Assembly (NCBI GenBank): GCA_000824805.1
Contig: CCNA01000018.1
Coordinates: forward strand, 1 to 64,000
DNA from: Mesorhizobium sp. SOD10
GTDB lineage: Bacteria > Pseudomonadota > Alphaproteobacteria > Rhizobiales > Rhizobiaceae
Length of the DNA stretch: 64,000 nt
Direction of reading: 5' to 3'
The notes under the pieces were generated by a model, which saw only the letters and a list, made by a program, of their open reading frames with translations, searched no databases and was not told where the DNA came from. Shown here in pieces: positions 31,718 to 39,801 of this stretch (position 1 is its first letter; the number at the start of each line of letters is the position of its first letter). The position numbers were made by a program, and so were the translations under genes.

Positions 31718-32959
31718 ATGCGCGTGATCGTGTTGGGTGGCGGCGTCGTCGGCGTCACCACGGCTTACCAGCTGCAGAAGGACGGGCACGAGGTCGTCAT
31801 CCTCGAGCGCCAGTCCCAGGTTGCCGCCGAGACCAGCTGGGGCAATGCCGGCATGATCGCGCCGGGGCATTCCTTCGTCTGGTCGTCGCCCAGGGCGCCG
31901 ATGATCCTTCTGAAATCGCTGGTGCTGAAGGACCAGGCGCTGCGCTTCAAGCTGTCGGCCGATCCCCGGCTCTACAGCTGGTCCTTTCTGTTCCTGATGG
32001 AATGCACGGCCGAGAAGGCGAGGCGCAACACGCTGCTCAAGCACCGGCTCGCCGCCTATTCGCAATCCGTGCTGCAAGAGGTCGTCGCCGACGAGGCGAT
32101 CGAGTACGATCGCAACGATCGCGGCATTCTCTATTTCTATCGCAGCCAGCAGGCGCTCGACAAAGGCGTCGAGCATATGAAGCTGTTGGAATCCGACGGC
32201 CAGCTGATCAAGGTGCTCGACCGCGACGCCATCGTCGCGCTCGATCCGGCGCTGGCTTCCGCCAGGGAAAAGATCGCCGGCGGCATCCATTGCCCGACCG
32301 ACGAGACCGGCGACCCGGCGAAGTTCACCCGCGCGCTTGCCGCCAAGGTGGTCGAGCGCGGCGGCGAGATCCGCACCGGCACGACCATCACCGGCATTGA
32401 GACCTCCGGGGACGGCGTCGCGCAGGTGACGACCGACACGGGCGCGGTCAAGGGCGATGTCTATGTGCTGGCGCTCGGCTCCTACAGCCCGCTGATCGCG
32501 AAGACCGTCGGCATCAGCCTGCCGATCTATCCGATCAAGGGCTATTCGCTGACCATCCCGATCGGCAACCGGCCGCGGCCGCCGACCATCGCCGCGATCG
32601 ATGAGCACAATCTGGTCGCCGTCTCGCGCTTCGGCGACCGGCTGCGCGTCACCGCGACAGCCGAATTTGCCGGCTACGACACCAGCCACAAGCCGGCCGA
32701 TTTCGCCTTCATGAAGGGCGTGACCGAAGAGCTCTATCCCGAAGGTGCGGATTATGACCGCGCCGAGATGTGGGCGGGCCTCAGGCCGATGACGCCCAAC
32801 AACCTGCCCGAATTCGGCCGGCGGCGCTTGCGCAATCTCTATCTCAACACCGGGCACGGCCATATCGGCTGGACCATGTCGCACGGCTCGGCCCGCATCA
32901 CCGCCGACCTGATCGGCGGCCGCAAGCCGGCGATTTCCATGGATGGACTTTTGAATTGA
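31718..32959 (+). CDS. dadA: D-amino acid dehydrogenase
   Basis: DadA is a membrane-associated flavoenzyme that oxidatively deaminates D-amino acids and passes electrons to the respiratory chain. The 413-residue protein starts MRVIVLGGGVVGVTTAYQLQKDGHEVVILER (FAD site) and has ETSWGNAGMIAPGHSFVWSSPRAP and GHGHIGWTMSHGSARITADLI, all DadA signatures. The ATG at 31718 follows GGGAGG. The second gene, 42 bases downstream, encodes an Asp/Glu-racemase-like enzyme. Confidence 0.92.
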   Translation: MRVIVLGGGVVGVTTAYQLQKDGHEVVILERQSQVAAETSWGNAGMIAPGHSFVWSSPRAPMILLKSLVLKDQALRFKLSADPRLYSWSFLFLMECTAEKARRNTLLKHRLAAYSQSVLQEVVADEAIEYDRNDRGILYFYRSQQALDKGVEHMKLLESDGQLIKVLDRDAIVALDPALASAREKIAGGIHCPTDETGDPAKFTRALAAKVVERGGEIRTGTTITGIETSGDGVAQVTTDTGAVKGDVYVLALGSYSPLIAKTVGISLPIYPIKGYSLTIPIGNRPRPPTIAAIDEHNLVAVSRFGDRLRVTATAEFAGYDTSHKPADFAFMKGVTEELYPEGADYDRAEMWAGLRPMTPNNLPEFGRRRLRNLYLNTGHGHIGWTMSHGSARITADLIGGRKPAISMDGLLN

Positions 32960-33001
32960 GAGCATGATCCCCGAACGGGATCGACCAGGAAAGGGAATGC
33001 C

Positions 33002-33823
33002 ATGTCTGTCAGCGCGGCCGCCACCCGCCCTCAATCGTTCGGACCTGTCGATCGCAAGCCTGTTGACTTGGGCGTGCTGCCATCCGAGATCGACGGCGGC
33101 CTCGCCTCGCGCGCGGCGATCGGGCTCGCGATCCTCGCCACCGACCAGACGCTGGAGCACGAGTTCCGCGCGCTGATCCGCATTCCGGGCGTCGCCTTTT
33201 ACGAGGCGCGCCTGTTCAACGACAACGACATCACGCCCGACACTTTGCGCGCCATCGGCCCGCGCATCGCGCCCACCGTCGACCTCATCCTGCCAAGCAT
33301 TCCGCTCGATGTCGTCGGTTTTGGCTGCACCTCCGCCACCATGACGCTCGGCGAGGAGGCTGTCTTCGCCGAAATCCGCAAGGCGCGTCCAGGCGTCGCC
33401 TGCACCACGCCGGTCACCGGCGCCTTGGCCGCCTTCAAGGCATTGGGCGTCAAGGGCATCGGCCTGCTCACGCCCTACGCGCCCGAGATCAACCAGGGTC
33501 TGGTCCGCTACTTCACCGGCCGCGGCCTCGACATATCAGCCGTCGCCACATTCGACCGCCGCGACGACCGCGAGGCCGCCCGCATCTCGCTCGCCTCGAT
33601 CGAGGCAGCGGCCGAAAGGATGGCTGAAGTGCCTGGCGTCGACGCAATCTTCATCTCCTGCACCAGCCTGCGCGTCGCCGAGGCGGTGGCGGAGCTGGAA
33701 CGGCGCATCGGCATCCCCGTCACCTCCTCCAATCACGCCATGGCCTGGCACTGCCTTCGCCTTGCCGGCATCGACGATGTCGTGCCGGCGGGTGGCCGGT
33801 TGTTTGCGCTGAAAGCTGTTTAA
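33002..33823 (+). CDS. Asp/Glu racemase-superfamily enzyme (maleate isomerase/AMDase-like)
   Basis: A 273-residue protein of the cofactor-independent Asp/Glu racemase superfamily. Two catalytic-type cysteines are visible: VGFGCTSATMTLG near residue 108 and FISCTSLRVAE near residue 218. The layout resembles maleate cis-trans isomerase and arylmalonate decarboxylase, and also EutA-like proteins. The substrate cannot be told from sequence. Its place behind dadA hints at amino-acid or dicarboxylate catabolism. Confidence 0.82.
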   Translation: MSVSAAATRPQSFGPVDRKPVDLGVLPSEIDGGLASRAAIGLAILATDQTLEHEFRALIRIPGVAFYEARLFNDNDITPDTLRAIGPRIAPTVDLILPSIPLDVVGFGCTSATMTLGEEAVFAEIRKARPGVACTTPVTGALAAFKALGVKGIGLLTPYAPEINQGLVRYFTGRGLDISAVATFDRRDDREAARISLASIEAAAERMAEVPGVDAIFISCTSLRVAEAVAELERRIGIPVTSSNHAMAWHCLRLAGIDDVVPAGGRLFALKAV

Positions 33824-34038
33824 GCGGCGGGTGACTATACCGGCTTCGAGATGGGGACTCCGCTTCGCGCGTATTGATCGCGAGGAAGCCGATGATGTCG
33901 CTGCCCGCCCCCGCGCAGGGGTATCGGCCGCGTTCTTGCCTGGCCGGCCGAGAGAGCGGTGACGGCGCATGCGAGCCGGTGCGGGGAAACGGCGCGCGTT
34001 TCTGCGGCTGGCGTTTGGACGCTGGTGGTTTGATACGG

Positions 34039-34557
34039 TCAGATATTCGGTTCGGCAATCGTCTGACGCAAATCGGCCAGCGAAACCATCAGTGTCATAG
34101 GGTTCAAAGGCGAGGGGCTGAACCCCAGCTTCGTATAGAAGGTTTGCGCTTCGTCAGAGATCGCGTGAACCAAGACGCCGCGAATGCCAAGCGACTGCGC
34201 CGCATTCATCACTCGGCGGGAAGCATCTTGCACCAGCGCACGCCCAAGACCACTGCGCTGGTGGGAGGTATCAATTGCGAGCCGCGCAAGAATGGCAACC
34301 GGAATTGGATCTGGCATGTTGCGGCGGAAACGGCCCGGCGCTTGGCTCGCAATGACGCTGCCGGAGGCGAGCGCGTAGTGTGCAACGATCCTTGTATCCA
34401 GGCTGACAACGAAAGTCCTCGTCGCGCCGCTATCCTGATTGGCCAACGCCCGACGCTTGAGCCAATCATCGAGAACCGGAACGCCGGCTGAGAATGGGGA
34501 TAGGTCGTGGCTGCGGTCCAGCGGCACCGGGGGCCGGAACGTCACTTGTTCTTCCAA
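34039..34557 (-). CDS. GNAT acetyltransferase, TacT-like toxin
   Basis: A 172-residue GCN5-type N-acetyltransferase. The acetyl-CoA loop QRSGLGRALVQDA follows VAILARLAID, and the C-terminus has DEAQTFYTKLGF. In the TacT/AtaT2 family such enzymes acetylate charged aminoacyl-tRNAs and block translation. The gene overlaps the upstream DUF1778 gene by 16 bases, the standard antitoxin-toxin order. Confidence 0.88.
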   Translation of the reverse strand: MEEQVTFRPPVPLDRSHDLSPFSAGVPVLDDWLKRRALANQDSGATRTFVVSLDTRIVAHYALASGSVIASQAPGRFRRNMPDPIPVAILARLAIDTSHQRSGLGRALVQDASRRVMNAAQSLGIRGVLVHAISDEAQTFYTKLGFSPSPLNPMTLMVSLADLRQTIAEPNI

Positions 34558-34835
34558 GGCAGAGGTGCGTTCATCAGCTTGGCGAGCCGTTCGTTGGGTT
34601 TGGCTGGCGCATCAAGCAAGGCTAGAAATTCCGCATAAGCCTCTGGCGAGACTATGATGAGCGTCCGGTCAAGCAACGTGTCCTCGGCCATGCGCCGGGC
34701 GGCATCGAGGATGAAGTCCGTCCTGGTCTTGCCAAGTGCGCGCGCAGCCTCGTCAATCAGGCCGCGCTCCTCCGGTTTGATGCGGATATTGAGCGTGCTC
34801 CTCTTGGAAGCCTCGTCTGGAGATTCGTGTTTCAT
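34542..34835 (-). CDS. DUF1778 antitoxin, TacA-like
   Basis: A 97-residue protein with an N-terminal ribbon-helix-helix (STLNIRIKPEERGLIDEAARALGKTRTDFILDAARRMAEDTL), followed by a C-terminal toxin-wrapping segment ending RLAKLMNAPLPWKNK. It should neutralise the GNAT toxin and repress the operon through the palindrome just upstream. Confidence 0.9.
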   Translation of the reverse strand: MKHESPDEASKRSTLNIRIKPEERGLIDEAARALGKTRTDFILDAARRMAEDTLLDRTLIIVSPEAYAEFLALLDAPAKPNERLAKLMNAPLPWKNK

Positions 34836-34854
34836 GGTTTGATAGTGGCAGGTC

Positions 34855-34873
34855 GTAATGACGCTGTCATTAC
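34855..34873. promoter_or_regulatory. Palindromic operator of the toxin-antitoxin module
   Basis: Perfect 8-base inverted repeat gtaatgac/gtcattac with a three-base spacer, starting 20 bases upstream of the antitoxin ATG. This position and symmetry fit a ribbon-helix-helix repressor binding site. Confidence 0.7.
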
Positions 34874-34985
34874 CTGCGTACGGGCTGGTGGTTGAGCCAA
34901 AATCCGCCCCGTTAACGGAATCGGAAGGAGATGTTTAACGCTTCGTCTCTATGTCCCCTCGCCGGGAGGCGCAGACAGAGCGAGC

Positions 34986-35162
34986 ATGATGAACGACGAA
35001 AAGCGAAACGAATGGCGGGCCATCTTTTACGTGCAGGCGCGCGTCGCCATCCTGTTTGTGCCGGTTGTGCTCAGCCTTCTCCTCATCGGCATCTTTGCCG
35101 GCAATGAGCGCAAATCCGTGCCCGACGCCGTCGATCCGACCGTGACGGGCTCGGTACGCTGA
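34986..35162 (+). CDS. Small single-pass membrane protein, 58 residues
   Basis: A 58-residue frame: a charged N-terminus (MMNDEKRNEWRAIFYVQAR), one membrane helix (VAILFVPVVLSLLLIGIFAG), and an outside tail ending DPTVTGSVR. A second in-frame ATG follows the first directly. Codon use looks normal. I do not recognise the family. Confidence 0.6.
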   Translation: MMNDEKRNEWRAIFYVQARVAILFVPVVLSLLLIGIFAGNERKSVPDAVDPTVTGSVR

Positions 35163-35187
35163 AGAAACGTCGCCCGGTCGGCTTGCC

Positions 35188-35496
35188 TCAGGCAAACTTC
35201 GGGATCGGTCCGTTCTGCGGCGTGGTATCGCCCTCGAGATCGACAAAAACCTCGTCGACGAAGCACCAGCCCCAGCCTTCCGGCGGATCGTAGCCTTCGA
35301 TGATCGGATGCTGCGTGGCATGGAAATGCTTTGTCGCGTGGCGGTTGGGCGAGTCGTCACAGCAGCCGACATGGCCGCAGATGCGGCAGAGCCTCAGATG
35401 CACCCACCAGGAACCGCTCTTCAGGCATTCCTCGCAGCCCAGCGCGCTCGGCGTGACCTTTTTGATGTCCTTCGTATGCCTGCATTCATCCATCAC
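35188..35496 (-). CDS. UBP-type zinc finger protein
   Basis: A 102-residue protein that is almost entirely one ZnF-UBP domain: C5 and H7, C21-x2-C24, C37-x2-C40, C45/C46, H53, H57 and H63 are positioned to bind zinc ions, with the family segments LRLCRICGHVGCCDDSPNRHATKHF and HPIIEGYDPPEGWGWCFVDE. In eukaryotes ZnF-UBP binds the free C-terminal Gly-Gly of ubiquitin; the bacterial ligand is unknown. It is coupled (ATGA overlap) to the flavoprotein gene upstream on the same strand. Confidence 0.93.
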   Translation of the reverse strand: MMDECRHTKDIKKVTPSALGCEECLKSGSWWVHLRLCRICGHVGCCDDSPNRHATKHFHATQHPIIEGYDPPEGWGWCFVDEVFVDLEGDTTPQNGPIPKFA

Positions 35497-37166
35497 GCTC
35501 TCCTCGCCGCTTCACCATTTTGCGCCAGATAGGCATGCAGTGCCGCGACTACCTGCGCCCCCTCGCCGACGGCGGCCGCGACCCGCTTGGTCGAGCCGCA
35601 GCGCACGTCGCCGATGGCGAACACGCCGCCGCGGCTCGTTTCCATCAAGCCATGGTCCGGCGCCACGTCCGGTCCGGTGCGCACGAAACCTTTGGCGTCG
35701 AGCGCCACGTTGCAATTCGCCAGCCAGTCGGTGTTCGGGTCGGCGCCGATGAACAGGAAGAGATGCCGGATGGCGCGCGTCGTCTCCTCGCCGGTCGCCC
35801 GATTTCGCCAGCGCAACGCTTCGAGCTTGCCGTCATGGCCTTCCAGCGCCGCCACCTCGGTCTCGGTCAGCACCTCGATATTGGGTTGCGCCGCGATGCG
35901 CTCGACAAGGTAGCGCGACATCGTGGCGTCGAGGCTGTCTCGCCGCGCCAGGAGCGTCACCTTGCGCACCTGGCTCGCGAGATACACGGCCGCCTGTCCG
36001 GCCGAATTGCCGGCGCCGACCAGCGCCACCTCCTGGTCGCGGCAAAGCCTGGCCTCGATCGGCGAGGCCCAGTAATGCACCGATGTGCCCTCGAATTGCG
36101 CCAGGTTCGCGATATCGAGACGGCGGTAGCGCGCGCCGCTGGCGATCACCACCGCGCGGGAGCGCACGCTTTCGCCGTCGCCGATGGCCAGTCGATAGCG
36201 TGCGCCGTCGCCGGCATCGTCAAGCAGCTTCGCCTCGTCGGGAATAACCATCTCGACGCCGAATTTCTGCGCCTGGTTATAGGCGCGCGCCATCAGCGCC
36301 ATGCCGGTGATGCCGGTCGGGAAGCCGAGATAGTTTTCGATCCGCGCCGAAGCGCCCGCCTGCCCGCCGAAGGCGCGGCAGTCGAGCACGATGGTCGAAA
36401 GCCCTTCGGAGGCCGCATAGACGGCGGCCGCCAGCCCCGCCGGTCCGGCGCCGACGATCGCTACGTCATAGACTTTTTCGGCATCGATCGGCCGCAGCAG
36501 GCCGACGCAGCGGGCAAGCTCGGTCTCGCCCGGATTGTGCATCAGCTTGCCGTTGGGGCAGAGCACGATCGGCAGATGGTGCGGGTCGATATGGAACCGC
36601 TCGATCAGCGTCCTGGCGCAAGGGTCGGTGTCGGAATCGAGAGCACGATGGGGAAGCCCGCTGCGCCGCAGGAAATCCTGCAGCCGCAGCACGTCGCCAT
36701 TGCCCGGCGGCCCGATGACGACCGGCCCACCGGCGCCGCTTTCGAGCAGGCCGACACGGCGCAGGATCAGCGCCCGCATGACGCGCTCGCCGAGATTGGC
36801 CTCCTGCACCATCAGATCGCGCAGCCGCTGCGAGGGGATGACGATCGCCTCGACAGGTCCGTTCGCCTCCGCATTGACCAGCGACGGCCGGTTCGAAAGC
36901 TGCGCCAGCTCGCCGACGAAATTGCCGGGGCCGTAGGTGATGATCGGCTCAGGCCGGCCGAGCCCGCCGGCCTGGGTGATGTCGACCTTGCCCGACAGGA
37001 TGAGGATCACGCCTGGCGAAACCGTCCCGGCCGTCACGATATGCTCGCCGGCGGCATAGGAGCGTGCCTCGCCGAAACGGCGCATGCGCTCGATATCCGC
37101 ATCGGCGAGCACGGGGAACATCTGGTCGCGCCGCGCGGCGATGGTCGGGCTGACGGAAGGGGCCAT
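35493..37166 (-). CDS. Cyclic-nucleotide-binding thioredoxin-reductase-like flavoprotein
   Basis: A 557-residue fusion. Residues about 15-135 form a cyclic-nucleotide-binding domain (GNFVGELAQLSNRPS). Residues about 148-224 look like a thioredoxin fold without a CxxC pair. The rest is thioredoxin-reductase-like, with FAD motif VGAGPAGLAAAVYAA (238-252), GGQAGASARIENYLGFP, NADPH motif VGAGNSAGQAA (383-393) and the C-terminal AIGDVRCGSTKRVAAAVGEGAQ. The redox CxxC of true thioredoxin reductases is replaced by a segment around YWASPIEARLC (365-375), leaving one Cys. It is transcribed with the ZnF-UBP gene. Function unknown; redox sensing is inference. Confidence 0.88.
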   Translation of the reverse strand: MAPSVSPTIAARRDQMFPVLADADIERMRRFGEARSYAAGEHIVTAGTVSPGVILILSGKVDITQAGGLGRPEPIITYGPGNFVGELAQLSNRPSLVNAEANGPVEAIVIPSQRLRDLMVQEANLGERVMRALILRRVGLLESGAGGPVVIGPPGNGDVLRLQDFLRRSGLPHRALDSDTDPCARTLIERFHIDPHHLPIVLCPNGKLMHNPGETELARCVGLLRPIDAEKVYDVAIVGAGPAGLAAAVYAASEGLSTIVLDCRAFGGQAGASARIENYLGFPTGITGMALMARAYNQAQKFGVEMVIPDEAKLLDDAGDGARYRLAIGDGESVRSRAVVIASGARYRRLDIANLAQFEGTSVHYWASPIEARLCRDQEVALVGAGNSAGQAAVYLASQVRKVTLLARRDSLDATMSRYLVERIAAQPNIEVLTETEVAALEGHDGKLEALRWRNRATGEETTRAIRHLFLFIGADPNTDWLANCNVALDAKGFVRTGPDVAPDHGLMETSRGGVFAIGDVRCGSTKRVAAAVGEGAQVVAALHAYLAQNGEAARRA

Positions 37167-37243
37167 GGCGCTGACCGTAGCGCCCGGGGCGGCGGGTTTG
37201 AAGCGGTTTGTTGAGGGACTGGCCGGAAGGCGAGGTGACCGGC

Positions 37244-38020
37244 TTAGTGAGGAACTTCGGGCGCACCGGAGTAGAATTCTTTCTCGATCCGTCTCCAGCC
37301 CGTGAAGTCTGGATCAAAGCGGCGCGGCTCGACGACGAATTCTTTGGTGTGATCGTGCGTGATCACCACATAGCTGCCGTCATTGATAAAACGATAGTCT
37401 TGAGGGGAATGACGGTCCAGGCCATGCGGCACGACTGTCACTTTGTTATCGAGGGCACTCACATTGACGAAACGTGATCCAAACCACGTCTTGTCCGCGA
37501 AGCCGTGATTGTGGCCGAACAGAAAGAGCGGCACGTTCGGGAGGTAGTCCTTCGTCTTGGTAAGGCGGTAATGCGATACAATGATCGTGCGATCAAAACC
37601 TTCGTCAGCGGCAATCTTCACCAGTAGGCGTCGTTGATGCTCTCTGAACGCGGTTCGGGCAGCGGCCAATTCTGACGGAGAATTCGCTTCGATTTCAGCG
37701 CGGAGGGCTTCCCAGGCTGGATCTATCCCATCGATCGATTCCCCTATTACGCTGAAACCGCCCAGCCGAAAGGGAGAAAGATGCAAGTGATGACATTGCC
37801 CGCCGAAATCCTGTTGGTGCGAAAGCCTGCGGTCCCAATTGCCGAACACGAAAAGAACGGGGCAGCCGAAGCTGCCGAGGACGTCGAATATTTCTTGCGC
37901 GGCATTGCTTCCTAGATCACCCGCGACGATTACGGCGTCATAGACATTTGCTTCCCGAGATCGCAGCTTTCGCACGGTCTCGACATTGTTATGGATATCG
38001 GAGCAAGCGAGAATTCGCAC
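37244..38020 (-). CDS. Calcineurin-like metallophosphoesterase
   Basis: A 258-residue metallophosphoesterase with DIHNN near the N-terminus, VAGDLGSN, FGNWDRR, IIVSHYRL and FGHNHGF, the five metal-binding motifs of the family. The substrate is unknown. Base composition is visibly less GC-rich than its neighbours, and the gene sits just downstream of tRNA-Leu on the same strand, a common entry point for acquired DNA. There is no integrase or other mobile gene beside it. Confidence 0.85.
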   Translation of the reverse strand: MRILACSDIHNNVETVRKLRSREANVYDAVIVAGDLGSNAAQEIFDVLGSFGCPVLFVFGNWDRRLSHQQDFGGQCHHLHLSPFRLGGFSVIGESIDGIDPAWEALRAEIEANSPSELAAARTAFREHQRRLLVKIAADEGFDRTIIVSHYRLTKTKDYLPNVPLFLFGHNHGFADKTWFGSRFVNVSALDNKVTVVPHGLDRHSPQDYRFINDGSYVVITHDHTKEFVVEPRRFDPDFTGWRRIEKEFYSGAPEVPH

Positions 38021-38058
38021 TTTGACATTCTCGATTGATCACGGCCTAATCGCAACGC

Positions 38059-38084
38059 AAAAAGCCCGCTTTCGCGGGCTTTTT
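38059..38084. terminator. Terminator downstream of tRNA-Leu
   Basis: Symmetric hairpin aaaaagcccgc-ttt-cgcggcttttt type: stem agcccgc/gcgggct with A5 and T5 on the two sides, so it can work in both directions. It lies 32 bases downstream of the tRNA 3' end and isolates it from the metallophosphoesterase gene. Confidence 0.88.
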
Positions 38085-38115
38085 GAAAGGGCCGATCTAA
38101 GCGACCCAAAATGAT

Positions 38116-38200
38116 TGGTGCCCAGAAGAGGACTCGAACCTCCACTCCTTGCGGAACACGGACCTGAACCGTGCGCGTCTACCAATTCCGCCATCTGGGC
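38116..38200 (-). tRNA. tRNA-Leu (anticodon CAG)
   Basis: On the minus strand the 85-base gene reads GCCCAGATGGCGGAATTGGT onward to an encoded CCA end. The acceptor arms GCCCAGA/TCTGGGC pair, the anticodon loop reads GTTCAGGTC with anticodon CAG, there is a long variable arm typical of leucine tRNAs, and the T-arm is GGTTCGAGTCC. It serves CUG codons. Confidence 0.95.
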
Positions 38201-38211
38201 TGGTGCGCGCT

Positions 38212-38240
38212 CATGTAAGCGGGCAAACGATATGTGTCAA
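38212..38240 (-). promoter_or_regulatory. Promoter of tRNA-Leu
   Basis: On the minus strand a consensus TTGACA (38235-38240) is separated by 17 bases from TACATG (38212-38217), which ends 11 bases before the tRNA 5' end. This is a good sigma-70-type promoter at the right distance. Confidence 0.7.
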
Positions 38241-38280
38241 CGCGCTTTTTTCGTGGGTCGCCTTGGCTGGCCCAACGGCC

Positions 38281-38901
38281 TCACCCTTCCAGCACGTCCT
38301 TCTTCGCCACGGTGGAATCGGCATTGAGCTTGTAGATCACCGGCACGCCGGTGCCGAGCTCGAGCTTGACGATCTCCTCGCCCGACTTGCCGTCCAGCGC
38401 CATGATCAGCGCGCGCAGCGAATTGCCGTGGGCTGCGACCAGCACGGTCTCGCCGCGCAGCACATGCGGCTGCACCTCGTGCAGGTAATAGGGCCATACG
38501 CGCGCGCCGGTGTCCTTCAGGCTTTCGCCGCCGGGCGGCGACACGTCGTAGGAGCGGCGCCAGATATGCACCTGCTCCTCGCCCCATTTCTTGCGCGCGT
38601 CATCCTTATTGAGGCCGGAGAGGTCGCCATAGTCGCGCTCGTTGAGCGCCTGGTCGCGGATAGTCTTCAGGTCGCTCTGGCCGACGATGTCGAGGATGTG
38701 CTGGCAAGTCTTCTGCGCCCGCTTCAGGGCGGAGGTGTAGGCGATGTCGAATTTCAGGCCGCGCGCCTTGAGCTTTTCGCCGGCCGCGAGCGCTTCCGCC
38801 GTGCCCTGGTCGGTCAGGTCGACGTCGCGCCAGCCGGTGAACAGGTTCTTCAGGTTCCATTCGCTCTGGCCGTGGCGCACGAGCACGAGAGTTCCCGACA
38901 T
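38281..38901 (-). CDS. gpmA: 2,3-bisphosphoglycerate-dependent phosphoglycerate mutase
   Basis: GpmA interconverts 3- and 2-phosphoglycerate. The 206-residue protein begins with [21 protein letters not shown] carrying the phosphohistidine, followed by [15 protein letters not shown] and the second histidine in [13 protein letters not shown]. It lies downstream of dapB on the same strand, with about 80 bases between them. Confidence 0.95.
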   Translation of the reverse strand: MSGTLVLVRHGQSEWNLKNLFTGWRDVDLTDQGTAEALAAGEKLKARGLKFDIAYTSALKRAQKTCQHILDIVGQSDLKTIRDQALNERDYGDLSGLNKDDARKKWGEEQVHIWRRSYDVSPPGGESLKDTGARVWPYYLHEVQPHVLRGETVLVAAHGNSLRALIMALDGKSGEEIVKLELGTGVPVIYKLNADSTVAKKDVLEG

Positions 38902-38979
38902 GTCAGCTCCTCTTGGGGGTTGAGCAGTTCCAACGGTTTCGTCCGGAACTGCGTAAGAAGGAAATACTTCAGGCTTGTG

Positions 38980-39801
38980 TCAGGACAATCCGAGCACATC
39001 CCGCATGGAATAGAGGCCGGGCTTCTTGCCGCGGGCCCAAAGCGCCGCCTTCACCGCGCCGCGCGCGAAGATCGCCCGGTCCTCGGCGTGGTGGGACAGC
39101 GTGATGCGCTCGCCGGTGCCGGCAAGGATCACGCTGTGATCGCCGACGACGGAGCCGCCGCGCAGCGTCGCGAAGCCGACCGAGCCGGCCTTGCGCACGC
39201 CGGTATGGCCGTCACGCACCCGCACGCTGTTGTCGGCGAGATTGATGCCGCGCCCCTTCGCCGCCGCTTCGCCGAGCAGCAGCGCCGTGCCGGATGGCGC
39301 GTCGACCTTGTGGCGGTGGTGCATCTCCAGGATCTCGATGTCGAAATCCTCCGGATCGAGCGCCTTCGCCGCCTGCTCGACCAGCACCGCCAGAAGGTTG
39401 ACGCCGAGGCTCATATTGCCGGATTTGACGATCGTCGCATGGCGCGCGGCGGCGGCGATCTTCGCATTGTCCTCGGCCGAGCAGCCGGTGGTGCCGATGA
39501 CATGGACGATGCGTGCCTGCGCGGCATAACCGGCGAATTCGACGCTTGCCGCAGGCGCGGTGAAATCGAGCACGCCGTCGGCCTTGGCGAAAGCCGGCAG
39601 CGGATCGTCGACGATCGGCACGTTGATGACGCCGATGCCGGCAAGCTCGCCGGCATCCTTGCCGAGATGAGGGGAGTCCGGCCGCTCGATCGCGGCGGCG
39701 ACGCGCGCGCCGGGCATGGTGTGGATGGCGCGGATCAGCGTCTGGCCCATGCGGCCAGCAGCGCCCACCACCACCAGGCCCATATCGCCGGCTTCACTCA
39801 T
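38980..39801 (-). CDS. dapB: 4-hydroxy-tetrahydrodipicolinate reductase
   Basis: DapB acts in lysine and diaminopimelate synthesis. The 273-residue protein has the NAD(P)H motif [26 protein letters not shown], the catalytic [20 protein letters not shown], and the end [11 protein letters not shown]. It overlaps the ABC-transporter gene by four bases. Confidence 0.96.
   Translation of the reverse strand: MSEAGDMGLVVVGAAGRMGQTLIRAIHTMPGARVAAAIERPDSPHLGKDAGELAGIGVINVPIVDDPLPAFAKADGVLDFTAPAASVEFAGYAAQARIVHVIGTTGCSAEDNAKIAAAARHATIVKSGNMSLGVNLLAVLVEQAAKALDPEDFDIEILEMHHRHKVDAPSGTALLLGEAAAKGRGINLADNSVRVRDGHTGVRKAGSVGFATLRGGSVVGDHSVILAGTGERITLSHHAEDRAIFARGAVKAALWARGKKPGLYSMRDVLGLS

Noticed and set aside
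29958..33160. Long minus-strand frames over the transsulfuration and dadA region
   Set aside because: Antisense shadows of clear PLP and FAD enzymes.
35520..37214. 564-codon plus-strand frame over the flavoprotein
   Set aside because: Antisense shadow; no motif, whereas the minus strand has FAD and NADPH motifs.
37244..38240. Genomic island at tRNA-Leu with integrase or duplicated tRNA end
   Set aside because: No integrase gene, no repeat of the tRNA 3' end found in the flanks by eye; only one gene looks atypical.
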